Positions 57,073 to 64,000 of a stretch of 64,000 bases of DNA are shown here, piece by piece; the stretch's first letter is position 1, and every line of letters begins with the position of its first letter. The stretch covers positions 16,540 to 80,539 of the forward strand of contig DATBGS010000144.1 of the NCBI GenBank assembly GCA_036557885.1. Reading direction: 5' to 3'. The notes below the pieces were generated by a model, which did no database searches, had not been told where the DNA came from, and was given only the letters and a program-made list of their open reading frames with translations. The translations under genes and the position numbers were made by a program. The DNA comes from DATBGS01 sp036557885 (GTDB taxonomy: Bacteria > Chloroflexota > Ktedonobacteria > Ktedonobacterales > DATBGS01).

Positions 57073-58053
57073 ATGAACCTTGGTGGATTACACCATGTGA
57101 CCGCTGTCACCAGCAACGCTTCTGGCAACGTTGCCTTTTACACGCAAGTGTTAGGGCTGCGACTGGTCAAGAAAACCGTCAACCAGGATGACGTCTCAGC
57201 CTATCACCTGTTTTACGCAGATGAAGTTGGGCATCCTGGCACCGATATGACGTTTTTTGATTGGGCGCAGGCTGGCCCGCATCGCCCCGGTGCCGGAACA
57301 ATTTCAGCTACTTCTTTCCGGGTTCCCGGCCAGAAGGCGCTGGAATGGTGGGCAAAGCGCTTTGCGGAATACAACGTGGCGCAAAGTGAGATCATCGAGC
57401 GCGGCGGCAGGGCTGTGCTTCCCTTCACCGACCCAGAGGGCCAACGCCTGGAACTGATAGATGATACGCTGCCCGAAAGCGCAGCAGGCGTCGCGCCGGG
57501 CACGCCCTGGAAGAAGAGTCCGGTGGACCCGGCCTATGGCATTCGCGGGTTGGCGGGCGTCTCGCTGACCATTGCCAGCCTGGAGCCAACCTCTCTGGTG
57601 CTCACCGAAGTGATGGGCTTCAGGAAGGCATGGGAGGAAACGGTTGACGGCCACCAGATAGTCGCCTATGAAGTTGGCCCTGGCGGACCTGGAGCAGAAG
57701 TGCGGCTGATCGCTCGCCCCGACCTGCCGCGCCGCCTGTATGTTGGCTCCGGCGGAGTGCATCATGTGGCGTTCCGCACCCCTAACCAAGATGAGCACGC
57801 GGCCTGGCGTGAGCGCGTAGATAGTGTTGGGCTGCATGTCACCCCGGTGATTGACCGCTTTTACTTCCGCTCTCTGTACTTCAGGGAGCCAGGCGGCGTG
57901 TTGTTTGAGATTGCCACCGATGGCCCCGGCTTTGCCACTGATGAAGACGCAGAGCACCTTGGCGAACAGCTTGCCCTGCCACCTTTCCTGGAGCCTCGCC
58001 GCAAAGAGATTGAAGCGGGCCTCAAGCCGATTGAGCCGGTTGCGCTCCGCTAG
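57073..58053 (+). CDS. VOC-family ring-cleaving dioxygenase, MhqO/hydroquinone type
   Basis: The 326-residue protein has tandem VOC halves. The N-terminal one carries GLHHVTAVTSNASGNVAFYTQVLGLRLVKKTVNQDD and the metal His, with HLFYADEVGHPGTDMTFFDW; the C-terminal one carries GGVHHVAFRTPNQDEHAAWRERV with a second His and YFREPGGVLFEIATDGPGF with the Glu ligand. This is the pattern of catechol/hydroquinone extradiol dioxygenases of the MhqA/MhqO type, induced by quinone stress in Bacillus. The ATG has AAGAGGA six bases upstream. Confidence 0.9.
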   Translation: MNLGGLHHVTAVTSNASGNVAFYTQVLGLRLVKKTVNQDDVSAYHLFYADEVGHPGTDMTFFDWAQAGPHRPGAGTISATSFRVPGQKALEWWAKRFAEYNVAQSEIIERGGRAVLPFTDPEGQRLELIDDTLPESAAGVAPGTPWKKSPVDPAYGIRGLAGVSLTIASLEPTSLVLTEVMGFRKAWEETVDGHQIVAYEVGPGGPGAEVRLIARPDLPRRLYVGSGGVHHVAFRTPNQDEHAAWRERVDSVGLHVTPVIDRFYFRSLYFREPGGVLFEIATDGPGFATDEDAEHLGEQLALPPFLEPRRKEIEAGLKPIEPVALR

Positions 58054-58064
58054 CGCAGGAGACG

Positions 58065-58140
58065 CACCGGCTTCCAGCCGGTGGTACAAGTGGTGCTTCA
58101 CCTGTACCACCGGCTGGAAGCCGGTGCCCACGCTACAAGC
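58065..58140. repeat. Long inverted repeat with GCTACAAGC tag between convergent genes
   Basis: The 24-base arms 58065-58088 (CACCGGCTTCC...) and 58103-58126 (...GGAAGCCGGTG) are perfectly complementary with a 14-base loop; the tag CGCTACAAGC follows at 58131-58140. It begins 12 bases after the dioxygenase stop and its tag overlaps the end of proS, so it could end transcription from both sides. Confidence 0.75.
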
Positions 58141-59872
58141 GAATGAACGCCTGCACCTCATTCAGTACATCATCCAGTGCCACCAGACGCGCTTGCTCCT
58201 CCGCGCGCAGCTTCCACTCCACGCCGCCTTTAGCGAGCGCGCGCTTGCTGACCACCAGGCGCAGTGGAATGCCAATCAGATCGGCGTCGTTAAACTTAAC
58301 GCCTGCCGATTCTGTACGGTCATCATAGAGCACCTCAACGCCCGCCTTGCAGAGTGTGGTATACAGGCGCCCGGCTGCGCTTTCCACCTCAGCGTCGCCT
58401 GTGCCCAGTGCGCAGATAACAACCTGAAATGGCGCGAGTTCCAGCGGCCAGCAGATGCCACGCTGGTCGTGATGCTGCTCGACAGCCAGCGCCATGATGC
58501 GATCAAGCCCGATGCCATAGCAGCCCATCAGCATCAGCCGCTCCTGCCCGTCTTCGCCCAGGAAGGTCGCGTCAAACGCCTGGGTATATCTGGTGCCCAG
58601 CTTAAAGGCATGCCCAAGCTCCGCGCCGCGCTGCACGCCCAGCGTGCCCCCACAGCGCGCACATGTCGCGCCCGCATAAGCCGAAGCCAGATCGGTCCAG
58701 ACATCCACGCGAAAATCTCGGCCAGCATTAGCGTTCAGTACGTGATAGTCCTCGCGGTTGGCTCCCGCCACAAAGTTCTTGCCTATCTGCACCGAGGTAT
58801 CGGCAATCACCAGCACGCGCTTGTCATCCAACCCGATTGGCGAGGTATACCCTGCGACCACCCTCCCGCCGCTCGCCATCTCTTCTGGCGTGGCAAGATG
58901 CAGCGTGCTGGCGTTCAGCCCGGCGCGGCTGACGGCGTTGTACAGCTTGACCTCGTTGACCTCCAGATCGCCGCGCACCAGAGCAAAGATCAGCCGCCCA
59001 TCGGCGCTGTAGCAGACTGACTTGAGCGTTTTGGCTGCTGGAATCTTCAGGAACACGGTCAGATCAGCAATGGTTTTTTGGCCCGGCGTGTGAACTTCCT
59101 CCAGCGCGGCCTCTGGCTCATCTGGCAGGGCTGAACGCACAAACTCCGCTTTTTCGCGGTTGGCAGCGTAGCCACAGTTGGCGCAAAAGATGGCATCGTC
59201 CTCGCCCGCCTCGCTGAGCGCCAGAAACTCTTGCGAGTCTTTGCCGCCAATGGCGCCGCTGTCCGCCTCAACCATCAATACATTCAGCCCACAGCGAGCA
59301 AAGATGCGCTTATAGGCTGCGATCATAGCCCGATAGCTGACATTCATCCCCGCTTCATCCGCGTCAAAGCTGTAGAGGTCTTTCATCAAAAACTGGCGCA
59401 AGCGAATGATGCCAGCGCGCGGGCGGGCCTCGTCTCGAAACTTGGTCTGGATTTGATAGAGGCGCTGCGGCAAGCTGCGATAGCTGCTAGCCATCTCTTT
59501 TGCCAGCAGCGTCACCACCTCCTCATGCGTTGGCCCCAGCACCAGATCGCGCCCGCGCCGATCTTTCAGCCGAAAGAGTACCGGCCCCATATCCTCGGCG
59601 CGGCTGATGCCCCCGTTGGCTGGCCGTATCTCCCAGAGTTCCAGCGGCTGCAACACTGGCATGGTGATTTCCTGCCCGCCAGCAGCGTTCATCTCCTCGC
59701 GGATAATCTGCGCAATCTTGAGCAGCACGCGCTGCCCCAGCGGGAGATAGCTATACACCCCGGCGGTCAACTGGCGCACAAAGCCACCTCGCACCAATAA
59801 CTGATGGCTCGTTGTCTCTGCATCTGCTGGCGGCTCGCGCAGCGTGCGCAGAAAAAGTTGCGAAACGCGCAT
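58133..59872 (-). CDS. proS: Prolyl-tRNA synthetase, bacterial (ProS type 1) form
   Basis: The 579-residue class II synthetase has motif 1 (QEITMPVLQP), motif 2 (FRDEARPRAGIIRLRQFLMKDLYSFD) and motif 3 (MGCYGIGLDRIMA). Between motifs 2 and 3 lies the editing (INS) domain, about residues 225-400 (VFLKIPAAKTLKSVCY, VAGYTSPIGL), which removes mischarged alanine, as in standard bacterial ProRS. The anticodon-binding domain follows. GGAGGG lies five bases before the ATG. Expression is controlled by the proline T-box at 59925-60182. Confidence 0.96.
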   Translation of the reverse strand: MRVSQLFLRTLREPPADAETTSHQLLVRGGFVRQLTAGVYSYLPLGQRVLLKIAQIIREEMNAAGGQEITMPVLQPLELWEIRPANGGISRAEDMGPVLFRLKDRRGRDLVLGPTHEEVVTLLAKEMASSYRSLPQRLYQIQTKFRDEARPRAGIIRLRQFLMKDLYSFDADEAGMNVSYRAMIAAYKRIFARCGLNVLMVEADSGAIGGKDSQEFLALSEAGEDDAIFCANCGYAANREKAEFVRSALPDEPEAALEEVHTPGQKTIADLTVFLKIPAAKTLKSVCYSADGRLIFALVRGDLEVNEVKLYNAVSRAGLNASTLHLATPEEMASGGRVVAGYTSPIGLDDKRVLVIADTSVQIGKNFVAGANREDYHVLNANAGRDFRVDVWTDLASAYAGATCARCGGTLGVQRGAELGHAFKLGTRYTQAFDATFLGEDGQERLMLMGCYGIGLDRIMALAVEQHHDQRGICWPLELAPFQVVICALGTGDAEVESAAGRLYTTLCKAGVEVLYDDRTESAGVKFNDADLIGIPLRLVVSKRALAKGGVEWKLRAEEQARLVALDDVLNEVQAFIRL

Positions 59873-59887
59873 CCTGTCCCTCCCTCT

Positions 59888-59913
59888 ACCGGCAAGATGC
59901 CGGTGCTACAAGC
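59888..59913 (-). repeat. GCTACAAGC-tagged hairpin inside the proS leader
   Basis: ACCGGC-AAGAT-GCCGGT (59888-59904) forms a 6-bp stem, with GCTACAAGC after it on the plus strand. It sits between the T-box terminator and the proS ribosome-binding site, so it would be transcribed only in antiterminated messages. Confidence 0.6.
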
Positions 59914-59924
59914 AAACGGATAAA

Positions 59925-60182
59925 CAAAAATGCCTCGTCCACCAAAGGACGAGGCAAAGCTCTCGCGGTACCACCTTCATTTGCTGCCCAAAGAGCAGCC
60001 GCTCTGTCGGCCCGGAAACATACTTCGAGGCCGCTCCTTGCGATAACGGGAGGACTCCGGCAAGCTTAGAGGCTGTGCGCCTTTACACTTGCACTCGCGG
60101 GTGGGTTCGGAAGCGGTCAAAGCGCCAGCTTTCACTCTCCTGGCTCGCTGCTGCTTTGCGCTCGCTTCGTACTGGCCTGCTC
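59925..60182 (-). promoter_or_regulatory. T-box riboswitch for tRNA-Pro upstream of proS
   Basis: On the minus strand the T-box sequence GGTGGTACCGCG lies at 59975-59964, followed by the terminator stem GCCTCGTCC...GGACGAGGC (59955-59932) and a T-run. Upstream is a Stem I-like region. There GAACCCA (complement of 60102-60108) places CCC, a proline codon, followed by the usual A, in the specifier position. Uncharged tRNA-Pro would pair with it and allow read-through. The 5' limit is approximate. A likely -35 (TTGCAT, 60216-60211) lies upstream. Confidence 0.88.
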
Positions 60183-60245
60183 AGCGTTTTCTATATGAAT
60201 GACGTTATTCATGCAACCAGCCCGAAAGGCTGGCTGCGCAAGCTA

Positions 60246-60437
60246 TTAGTGTGTAGGCGTGGTTGGGCGTGGGCCAGCGAACTTGCCAGAAATATTGCGG
60301 GCCGCCTGCTCGAACATGGCGCGGGCTGTCAGCGAGAGACGCCAGGTAAGCTGCCAAGCCTCACCAGCCACAATCAACGCTCGCAAACCCAACACCACCA
60401 GCACAGCCGCCAAAAGAATCAAGAGCAGGGTTCCCAT
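60246..60437 (-). CDS. Small single-pass membrane protein, 63 residues
   Basis: The protein begins with one hydrophobic helix (residues 3-26, LLLILLAAVLVVLGLRALIVAG) followed by a basic amphipathic region (LTWRLSLTARAMFEQAARNI) and a Pro/Thr tail. GAGGTG lies six bases before the ATG. A consensus TATAAT at 60530-60525 on the same strand may belong to its promoter. It lies between pepF and the proS T-box and is probably a separate unit. No family is recognised. Confidence 0.6.
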   Translation of the reverse strand: MGTLLLILLAAVLVVLGLRALIVAGEAWQLTWRLSLTARAMFEQAARNISGKFAGPRPTTPTH

Positions 60438-60610
60438 ACCCGCACCTCAATTTCTGTCGCCCGTTGTTTGTTTCAACCCTCAGCCAGCTTTCGGGCCGAC
60501 TGCGAGATGGCACCACTTTTTTTTATTATACCGCAAAAACGCGGTTGCGCAGTGAAGCTCCTCACTATTCACTACGAACAAAGACGTGAGCAAGTTACTT
60601 CAAGCACGAT

Positions 60611-62407
60611 TTACACCATTTTTTCCAACTCGCCCACATATTCGCCAAAGAGATCAAGCGCCTGCTGGACGGGTTCAGGTGACGCCATATCCACACCGGC
60701 ATCGCGCAGCAGGTTGATGCTATATTCGGATGAGCCGCGCGTCAGGAAACGCCGGTAGCGCTCCACCGCTGGCTTGCCTTCGGTCAGGATTTGCTTAGCC
60801 AGCGCTGCCGCTGCCGAGATGCCCGTCGCGTACTGGAACACATAGAAGTTGAAGTAGAAATGGGGGATACGCGCCCACTCAATCGCAATCAGATCATCCA
60901 CATGCACTTCCGCGCCGTAATAGCTGTCGTTGAGCGCCTTGTACATCGCTGAAAGCGAATCTGCCGTCAGCGGCTCGCTCGCTTCGGCGGCGGCGTGAAT
61001 CTGCTGCTCAAAGGCGGCAAACATCGTCTGGCGATACAGTGTGGCGCGGAAACCCTCCAGATAGTGATTGATGATATACATGCGCAGCAGGCGATCACTT
61101 GTCTCCTGAAGCAGGAAAGGCGTTAGCAGCGCCTCATTCAGCGTGGAGGCGACCTCTGCGACGAAGATCGTGTAATCGCCATAGACAAAGGGCTGGGTGC
61201 GGCGGGTATAAAACGAGTGCATGGAGTGGCCGAACTCGTGGGCCAGGGTGTACATGCTGTTCAGGTTGTCCTGATGGTTCAGCAGCACAAAAGGATTCGT
61301 GCCATAGGTTCCACCACTATACGCGCCGCCGCGCTTGCCCTGGTTCTCATAGACATCAATCCAGCGCGAGTCGAAGCCGCGCACCATATCGGCTACATAA
61401 TCCTCACCAAGCGGCGCCAGCGCCCTGGCAACGGTGGCCTTGGCCTGCTCAAACGTCACCTTGTATTCGACCTCGGCCACCATCGGCACGTACAGATCGT
61501 ACATATGCAGTTCATCCAGGCCCAGCAGCTTCTTGCGCAGGCGCAGATAGCGATGCAGCACGCCCAGGTTATTGGCTACCGTATCAACCAGATTGGTGTA
61601 GACGCTCACGGGAATGTTATTGGCGTCGAGCGCCGCCTCCAGCGAGGAGGAATAATGGCGTGCCCTGGCACCAAACACATGCGTTTTCACCTCGCCATTC
61701 AGCGTAGCTGCCAGCGTATTGCGCTGGTTGAGGAATGAACCGTGCATAGCCTCAAACGCATCTTTGCGCACGCGCCGGTCTTTATTCTCCAGAAAGAGAA
61801 TATAGTTGCCCTTGGTTAGCTCAACATCCTGCCCTTGTTCATCCTTGATCGTTGGCAGCTTCAGGTCAGCATTGTTGAGCATATTAAAAATCTGGCTTGG
61901 TGCTTGCAGCGGCTCGATGGCTTCCGCCAGCAGCGCCTCCACCTCTGCGGAGCGCACATGCGGCTTGGCGCGCATCCAATCATCCAGAAAGTGGCGATAG
62001 AGTTCCAGACGCGGCTCATCTTTGAAGAACGCCCCCAGGCGCTCCTGCGAAAGCTCCAGCACCTCTGGCCGGATGAACGCGGTGGCGGCGGCAGCTTTCG
62101 CGGCCAGCATCATCACCCGGCCCACGCGCGCCTGGTTTGGCCCGTTCGCCGTATCTTCATCGGAGAGCAAATGGGCGTAGACATACAGGCGCCCCAGCAC
62201 CTCGGAAACCTTGTTATCAAGCTGGAATAGGCTGTACAAGGTCTGGGCGTCTTTTCCCACCGTCCCCTGGTAGGCAGCCAGTTTCGGCAGTTCCTCATTC
62301 ACCCAGGCGAGGTTTTTCTCCCAGGCATCAGTAGTGGGGTAAATAGTGCTCAAGTCCCAGGTATCTTCAACCCTGACTTCATCGCGCTTTGAAAGTGCAG
62401 CTGGCAA
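60611..62407 (-). CDS. pepF: Oligoendopeptidase F (M3B family)
   Basis: AAAGGAG lies seven bases before the TTG at 62407, giving 598 residues, the normal length for PepF; the frame is open to 62470 but without support. It opens with VEDTWDLSTIYP, typical of the family, and carries the zinc motif HEFGHSMHS near residues 389-397 with a downstream Glu region (FVAEVASTLNEALL). The cytoplasmic metallopeptidase cuts peptides of 7-17 residues. The C-terminal GSSEYSINLLRDAGVDMASPEPVQQALD is conserved. Confidence 0.93.
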   Translation of the reverse strand: MPAALSKRDEVRVEDTWDLSTIYPTTDAWEKNLAWVNEELPKLAAYQGTVGKDAQTLYSLFQLDNKVSEVLGRLYVYAHLLSDEDTANGPNQARVGRVMMLAAKAAAATAFIRPEVLELSQERLGAFFKDEPRLELYRHFLDDWMRAKPHVRSAEVEALLAEAIEPLQAPSQIFNMLNNADLKLPTIKDEQGQDVELTKGNYILFLENKDRRVRKDAFEAMHGSFLNQRNTLAATLNGEVKTHVFGARARHYSSSLEAALDANNIPVSVYTNLVDTVANNLGVLHRYLRLRKKLLGLDELHMYDLYVPMVAEVEYKVTFEQAKATVARALAPLGEDYVADMVRGFDSRWIDVYENQGKRGGAYSGGTYGTNPFVLLNHQDNLNSMYTLAHEFGHSMHSFYTRRTQPFVYGDYTIFVAEVASTLNEALLTPFLLQETSDRLLRMYIINHYLEGFRATLYRQTMFAAFEQQIHAAAEASEPLTADSLSAMYKALNDSYYGAEVHVDDLIAIEWARIPHFYFNFYVFQYATGISAAAALAKQILTEGKPAVERYRRFLTRGSSEYSINLLRDAGVDMASPEPVQQALDLFGEYVGELEKMV

Positions 62408-62510
62408 AATAAAGCTCCTTTTGTAGCACCAGCCCCAGCCGACAACTGCATCGCGGGCAGGGGCAAACACGGCAAATCACATATTTCCTACTTCAATATA
62501 CGCCAACATC

Positions 62511-63794
62511 TCACGTGTTGTTGCTCTCTGCCAGGCCAGCGATCATCAAGCTCAGCAAGAGCAAGAGTTGCGGCCCCTGGAAGCTGTTGGTCGCGTCATA
62601 CCATTCGCTCAGGGCGTGCGTATCGCCGCCAGAGCCACCGCCACCGATGACCACCCCAGGCACTCCCAGCGACAGGGGAATATTGACATCGCAACTGGCT
62701 GGCTCGCCCAGATGCGCCTCATTCGCAACATAACGCGCTGCGGCCAGGGCCGCGCGCACCAATGGCGCATCAGCAGGCATGCGTCCGGCAGGGCGCTCAC
62801 CCAGGGCAGTGAAGGTCAGAGACAATTTTTGCGCAGCATCAGGCGGATCGAAGGCGCTGCGGCCTTGCTCAGAGCGCACCGCCCTTTCCACCGCTACACG
62901 ATAGGCGCGGTGGATCTCCGCTAATTTCTGCGCGTCGGCGGCGCGCAGATCAATCTCGAACCAGGCTTCCTCTGGAAGCGCGTTGATCGAGGTTCCGCCG
63001 CCCATCCGCGTGACACTACAGGTCGCCGCTGGAGCCTGGGCGGTGCCTGGCATCCCAGGAGCAGGAATCAATCGTGATGCGAGCGTGGCAATTTCCGCCA
63101 GCGCCCGGCCCAGCGCGTAGATTGGGTTAGCCCGCCCAAAATGCACATAGCTATGGCCGCCTGGCCCGCGACAGGTGACACGCTCGCGAATCACGCCCTG
63201 ACCGCTGGCGGTGACATAGCTGGCGTGCAGGCCATCTACCACCAGAAACGCGCCAATCTGCTCCGGCGCAATTTCGTGTGCCAGCAGATGGCGCACACCG
63301 CGCAGGTTGCCCGCGCCCTCTTCGCCTACTGTCCCCACCAGCACCAGCGGCAGGCGTGGCCGCACCCCCACTTCCCGCAGCACCCTCGCCAGCATCAGCA
63401 TACTTGCCAGTCCCCGCGCATTATCGCCAATGCCGGGCGCCCGCAGGATGGAGCCAGAACGCTGCACCTTTGGCTGCACTTCCGCTGGAAAGACGCTATC
63501 CAGATGGGCAGCCACAACCACCAGCGGCCAGTCCTCTTGCGACGACAGGCGCGCAATCACATTGCCCTCGCTATCCTGGCGTACTTCCGTCACACCCTCT
63601 GCTTTTAACCGGCTGATCAGGTGCGCGCCACGCGCCTGCTCGTTGAATGGCGGGGCTGGCACCTCGCAAAAAGCGATTTGCTCGGCAAGCGTCTCCTCTT
63701 CATGCGCGCGCAGCCAGGACAGCGCCGCCGCGACACGCGGCTCGCGTGCCAGATGCTCTGGAGAAGCATGGGCGATTGGGGTTGAGGTAGGCAT
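62511..63794 (-). CDS. M20 family metallopeptidase (tripeptidase T/ArgE-like)
   Basis: From the ATG at 63794 the protein has 427 residues. The di-zinc ligands are visible: VAAHLDSVFP (His, with catalytic Asp), GIGDNARGLA (bridging Asp), GTVGEEGAGNL (catalytic Glu and ligand Glu) and GGDTHALSEWYD near the C-terminus (His). The dimerisation or lid domain is in the middle (GPGGHSYVHFGRANPIYALGRALA). The subfamily is close to tripeptide aminopeptidases and carboxypeptidase G-like proteins. The ribosome-binding site (GAGGAA) is about 14 bases from the ATG, so the start is less certain. Confidence 0.9.
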   Translation of the reverse strand: MPTSTPIAHASPEHLAREPRVAAALSWLRAHEEETLAEQIAFCEVPAPPFNEQARGAHLISRLKAEGVTEVRQDSEGNVIARLSSQEDWPLVVVAAHLDSVFPAEVQPKVQRSGSILRAPGIGDNARGLASMLMLARVLREVGVRPRLPLVLVGTVGEEGAGNLRGVRHLLAHEIAPEQIGAFLVVDGLHASYVTASGQGVIRERVTCRGPGGHSYVHFGRANPIYALGRALAEIATLASRLIPAPGMPGTAQAPAATCSVTRMGGGTSINALPEEAWFEIDLRAADAQKLAEIHRAYRVAVERAVRSEQGRSAFDPPDAAQKLSLTFTALGERPAGRMPADAPLVRAALAAARYVANEAHLGEPASCDVNIPLSLGVPGVVIGGGGSGGDTHALSEWYDATNSFQGPQLLLLLSLMIAGLAESNNT

Positions 63795-63880
63795 GGGCCG
63801 TGTGTTGTTCCTCGCAAGCGAAAATGAGGCTTCGTCAGGGGTTTCCTCTTCAGGACTATAGCACAGCGGCGTGAGCAGCG

Positions 63881-64000
63881 TCAATTTGTGCGGATTGAAG
63901 ACGAGTTTTGCGCCGAGAGCGTCTGGTGCCCCTCAGTCAAGACGTAGAGCCACCGTGCGGCTGGCCGCGAACGATCAGGTCGAGCGGGTGTGGGCAGGCA
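63881..64000. other. Window edge, possible truncated frame
   Basis: A minus-strand frame is open from the window end to a stop at 63881-63883 (39 codons), and a plus-strand frame is also open through the last 100 bases. Neither has a clear motif or start. I make no gene call here. Confidence 0.25.

Noticed and set aside
60525..60546. Hairpin ACCGC-AAAAAC-GCGGT with T-run as terminator of pepF
   Set aside because: The T-run lies on the wrong side for the minus strand, so it cannot end pepF transcription; TATAAT there is more likely part of a promoter.

Overview
The window reads as chromosomal DNA of a free-living, moderately GC-rich bacterium, most likely a member of the Chloroflexota, possibly Ktedonobacteria-like. 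This is an inference from gene content and style: form I aerobic CO dehydrogenase genes, an F420-type luciferase-like oxidoreductase, an R2-like ligand-binding oxidase, an FHA-domain ABC transporter, a T-box leader, frequent GTG and TTG starts, and many small same-strand gene groups separated by hairpin-rich spacers. I saw no rRNA, tRNA, CRISPR array, transposase, phage gene or plasmid replication gene. Both window edges may cut genes.

Layout. 0-9.3 kb: metabolic genes. These are two PLP aminotransferases, a thiolase-like protein without the usual nucleophilic Cys plus its DUF35 partner and an LLM oxidoreductase, a split TPP decarboxylase pair and a cyclase-family hydrolase. 9.4-10.8 kb: a secreted GH10 xylanase behind a promoter flanked by two LacI-type palindromes. 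10.8-13.1 kb: a spacer with 9-bp-period GGTGTA triplets, then an SPFH gene with a small partner. 13.1-14.6 kb: aldehyde dehydrogenase. 14.7-20.9 kb: a compact his operon, hisG-hisD::hisB-hisH-hisA-hisF-hisI(E), preceded by a candidate leader peptide with four consecutive His codons and an intrinsic terminator. 20.9-29.5 kb: S9 peptidase, nucleoside hydrolase, SAM hydrolase-like protein, methyltransferase and a large three-FHA ABC transporter.

29.7-37.6 kb holds the most unusual gene set: a ketosynthase of KS-alpha type, a chain-length-factor-like partner lacking the catalytic Cys, a UbiA prenyltransferase, two stand-alone receiver proteins, a cytochrome P450 and a PaaK-like adenylate-forming enzyme. 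It resembles a small type II polyketide or prenylated-metabolite locus without a visible acyl carrier protein. 37.7-45.4 kb: a GAF histidine kinase and NarL-type regulator, then coxM-coxS-coxL-coxG and a CoxF/XdhC-like protein fused to a YHS domain.

45.4-64 kb: a Gfo/Idh/MocA dehydrogenase with ThuA; a biotin carrier plus carboxyltransferase; an acyl-CoA ligase; small stress proteins; R2lox; MaoC and MmgE/PrpD proteins; a run of small SRPBCC, VOC, DinB and SnoaL proteins; proS under a proline T-box; oligoendopeptidase F; and an M20 peptidase. Several gene borders carry members of at least two hairpin repeat families. One is tagged with GCTACAAGC. The other is a modular element that begins directly after stop codons.
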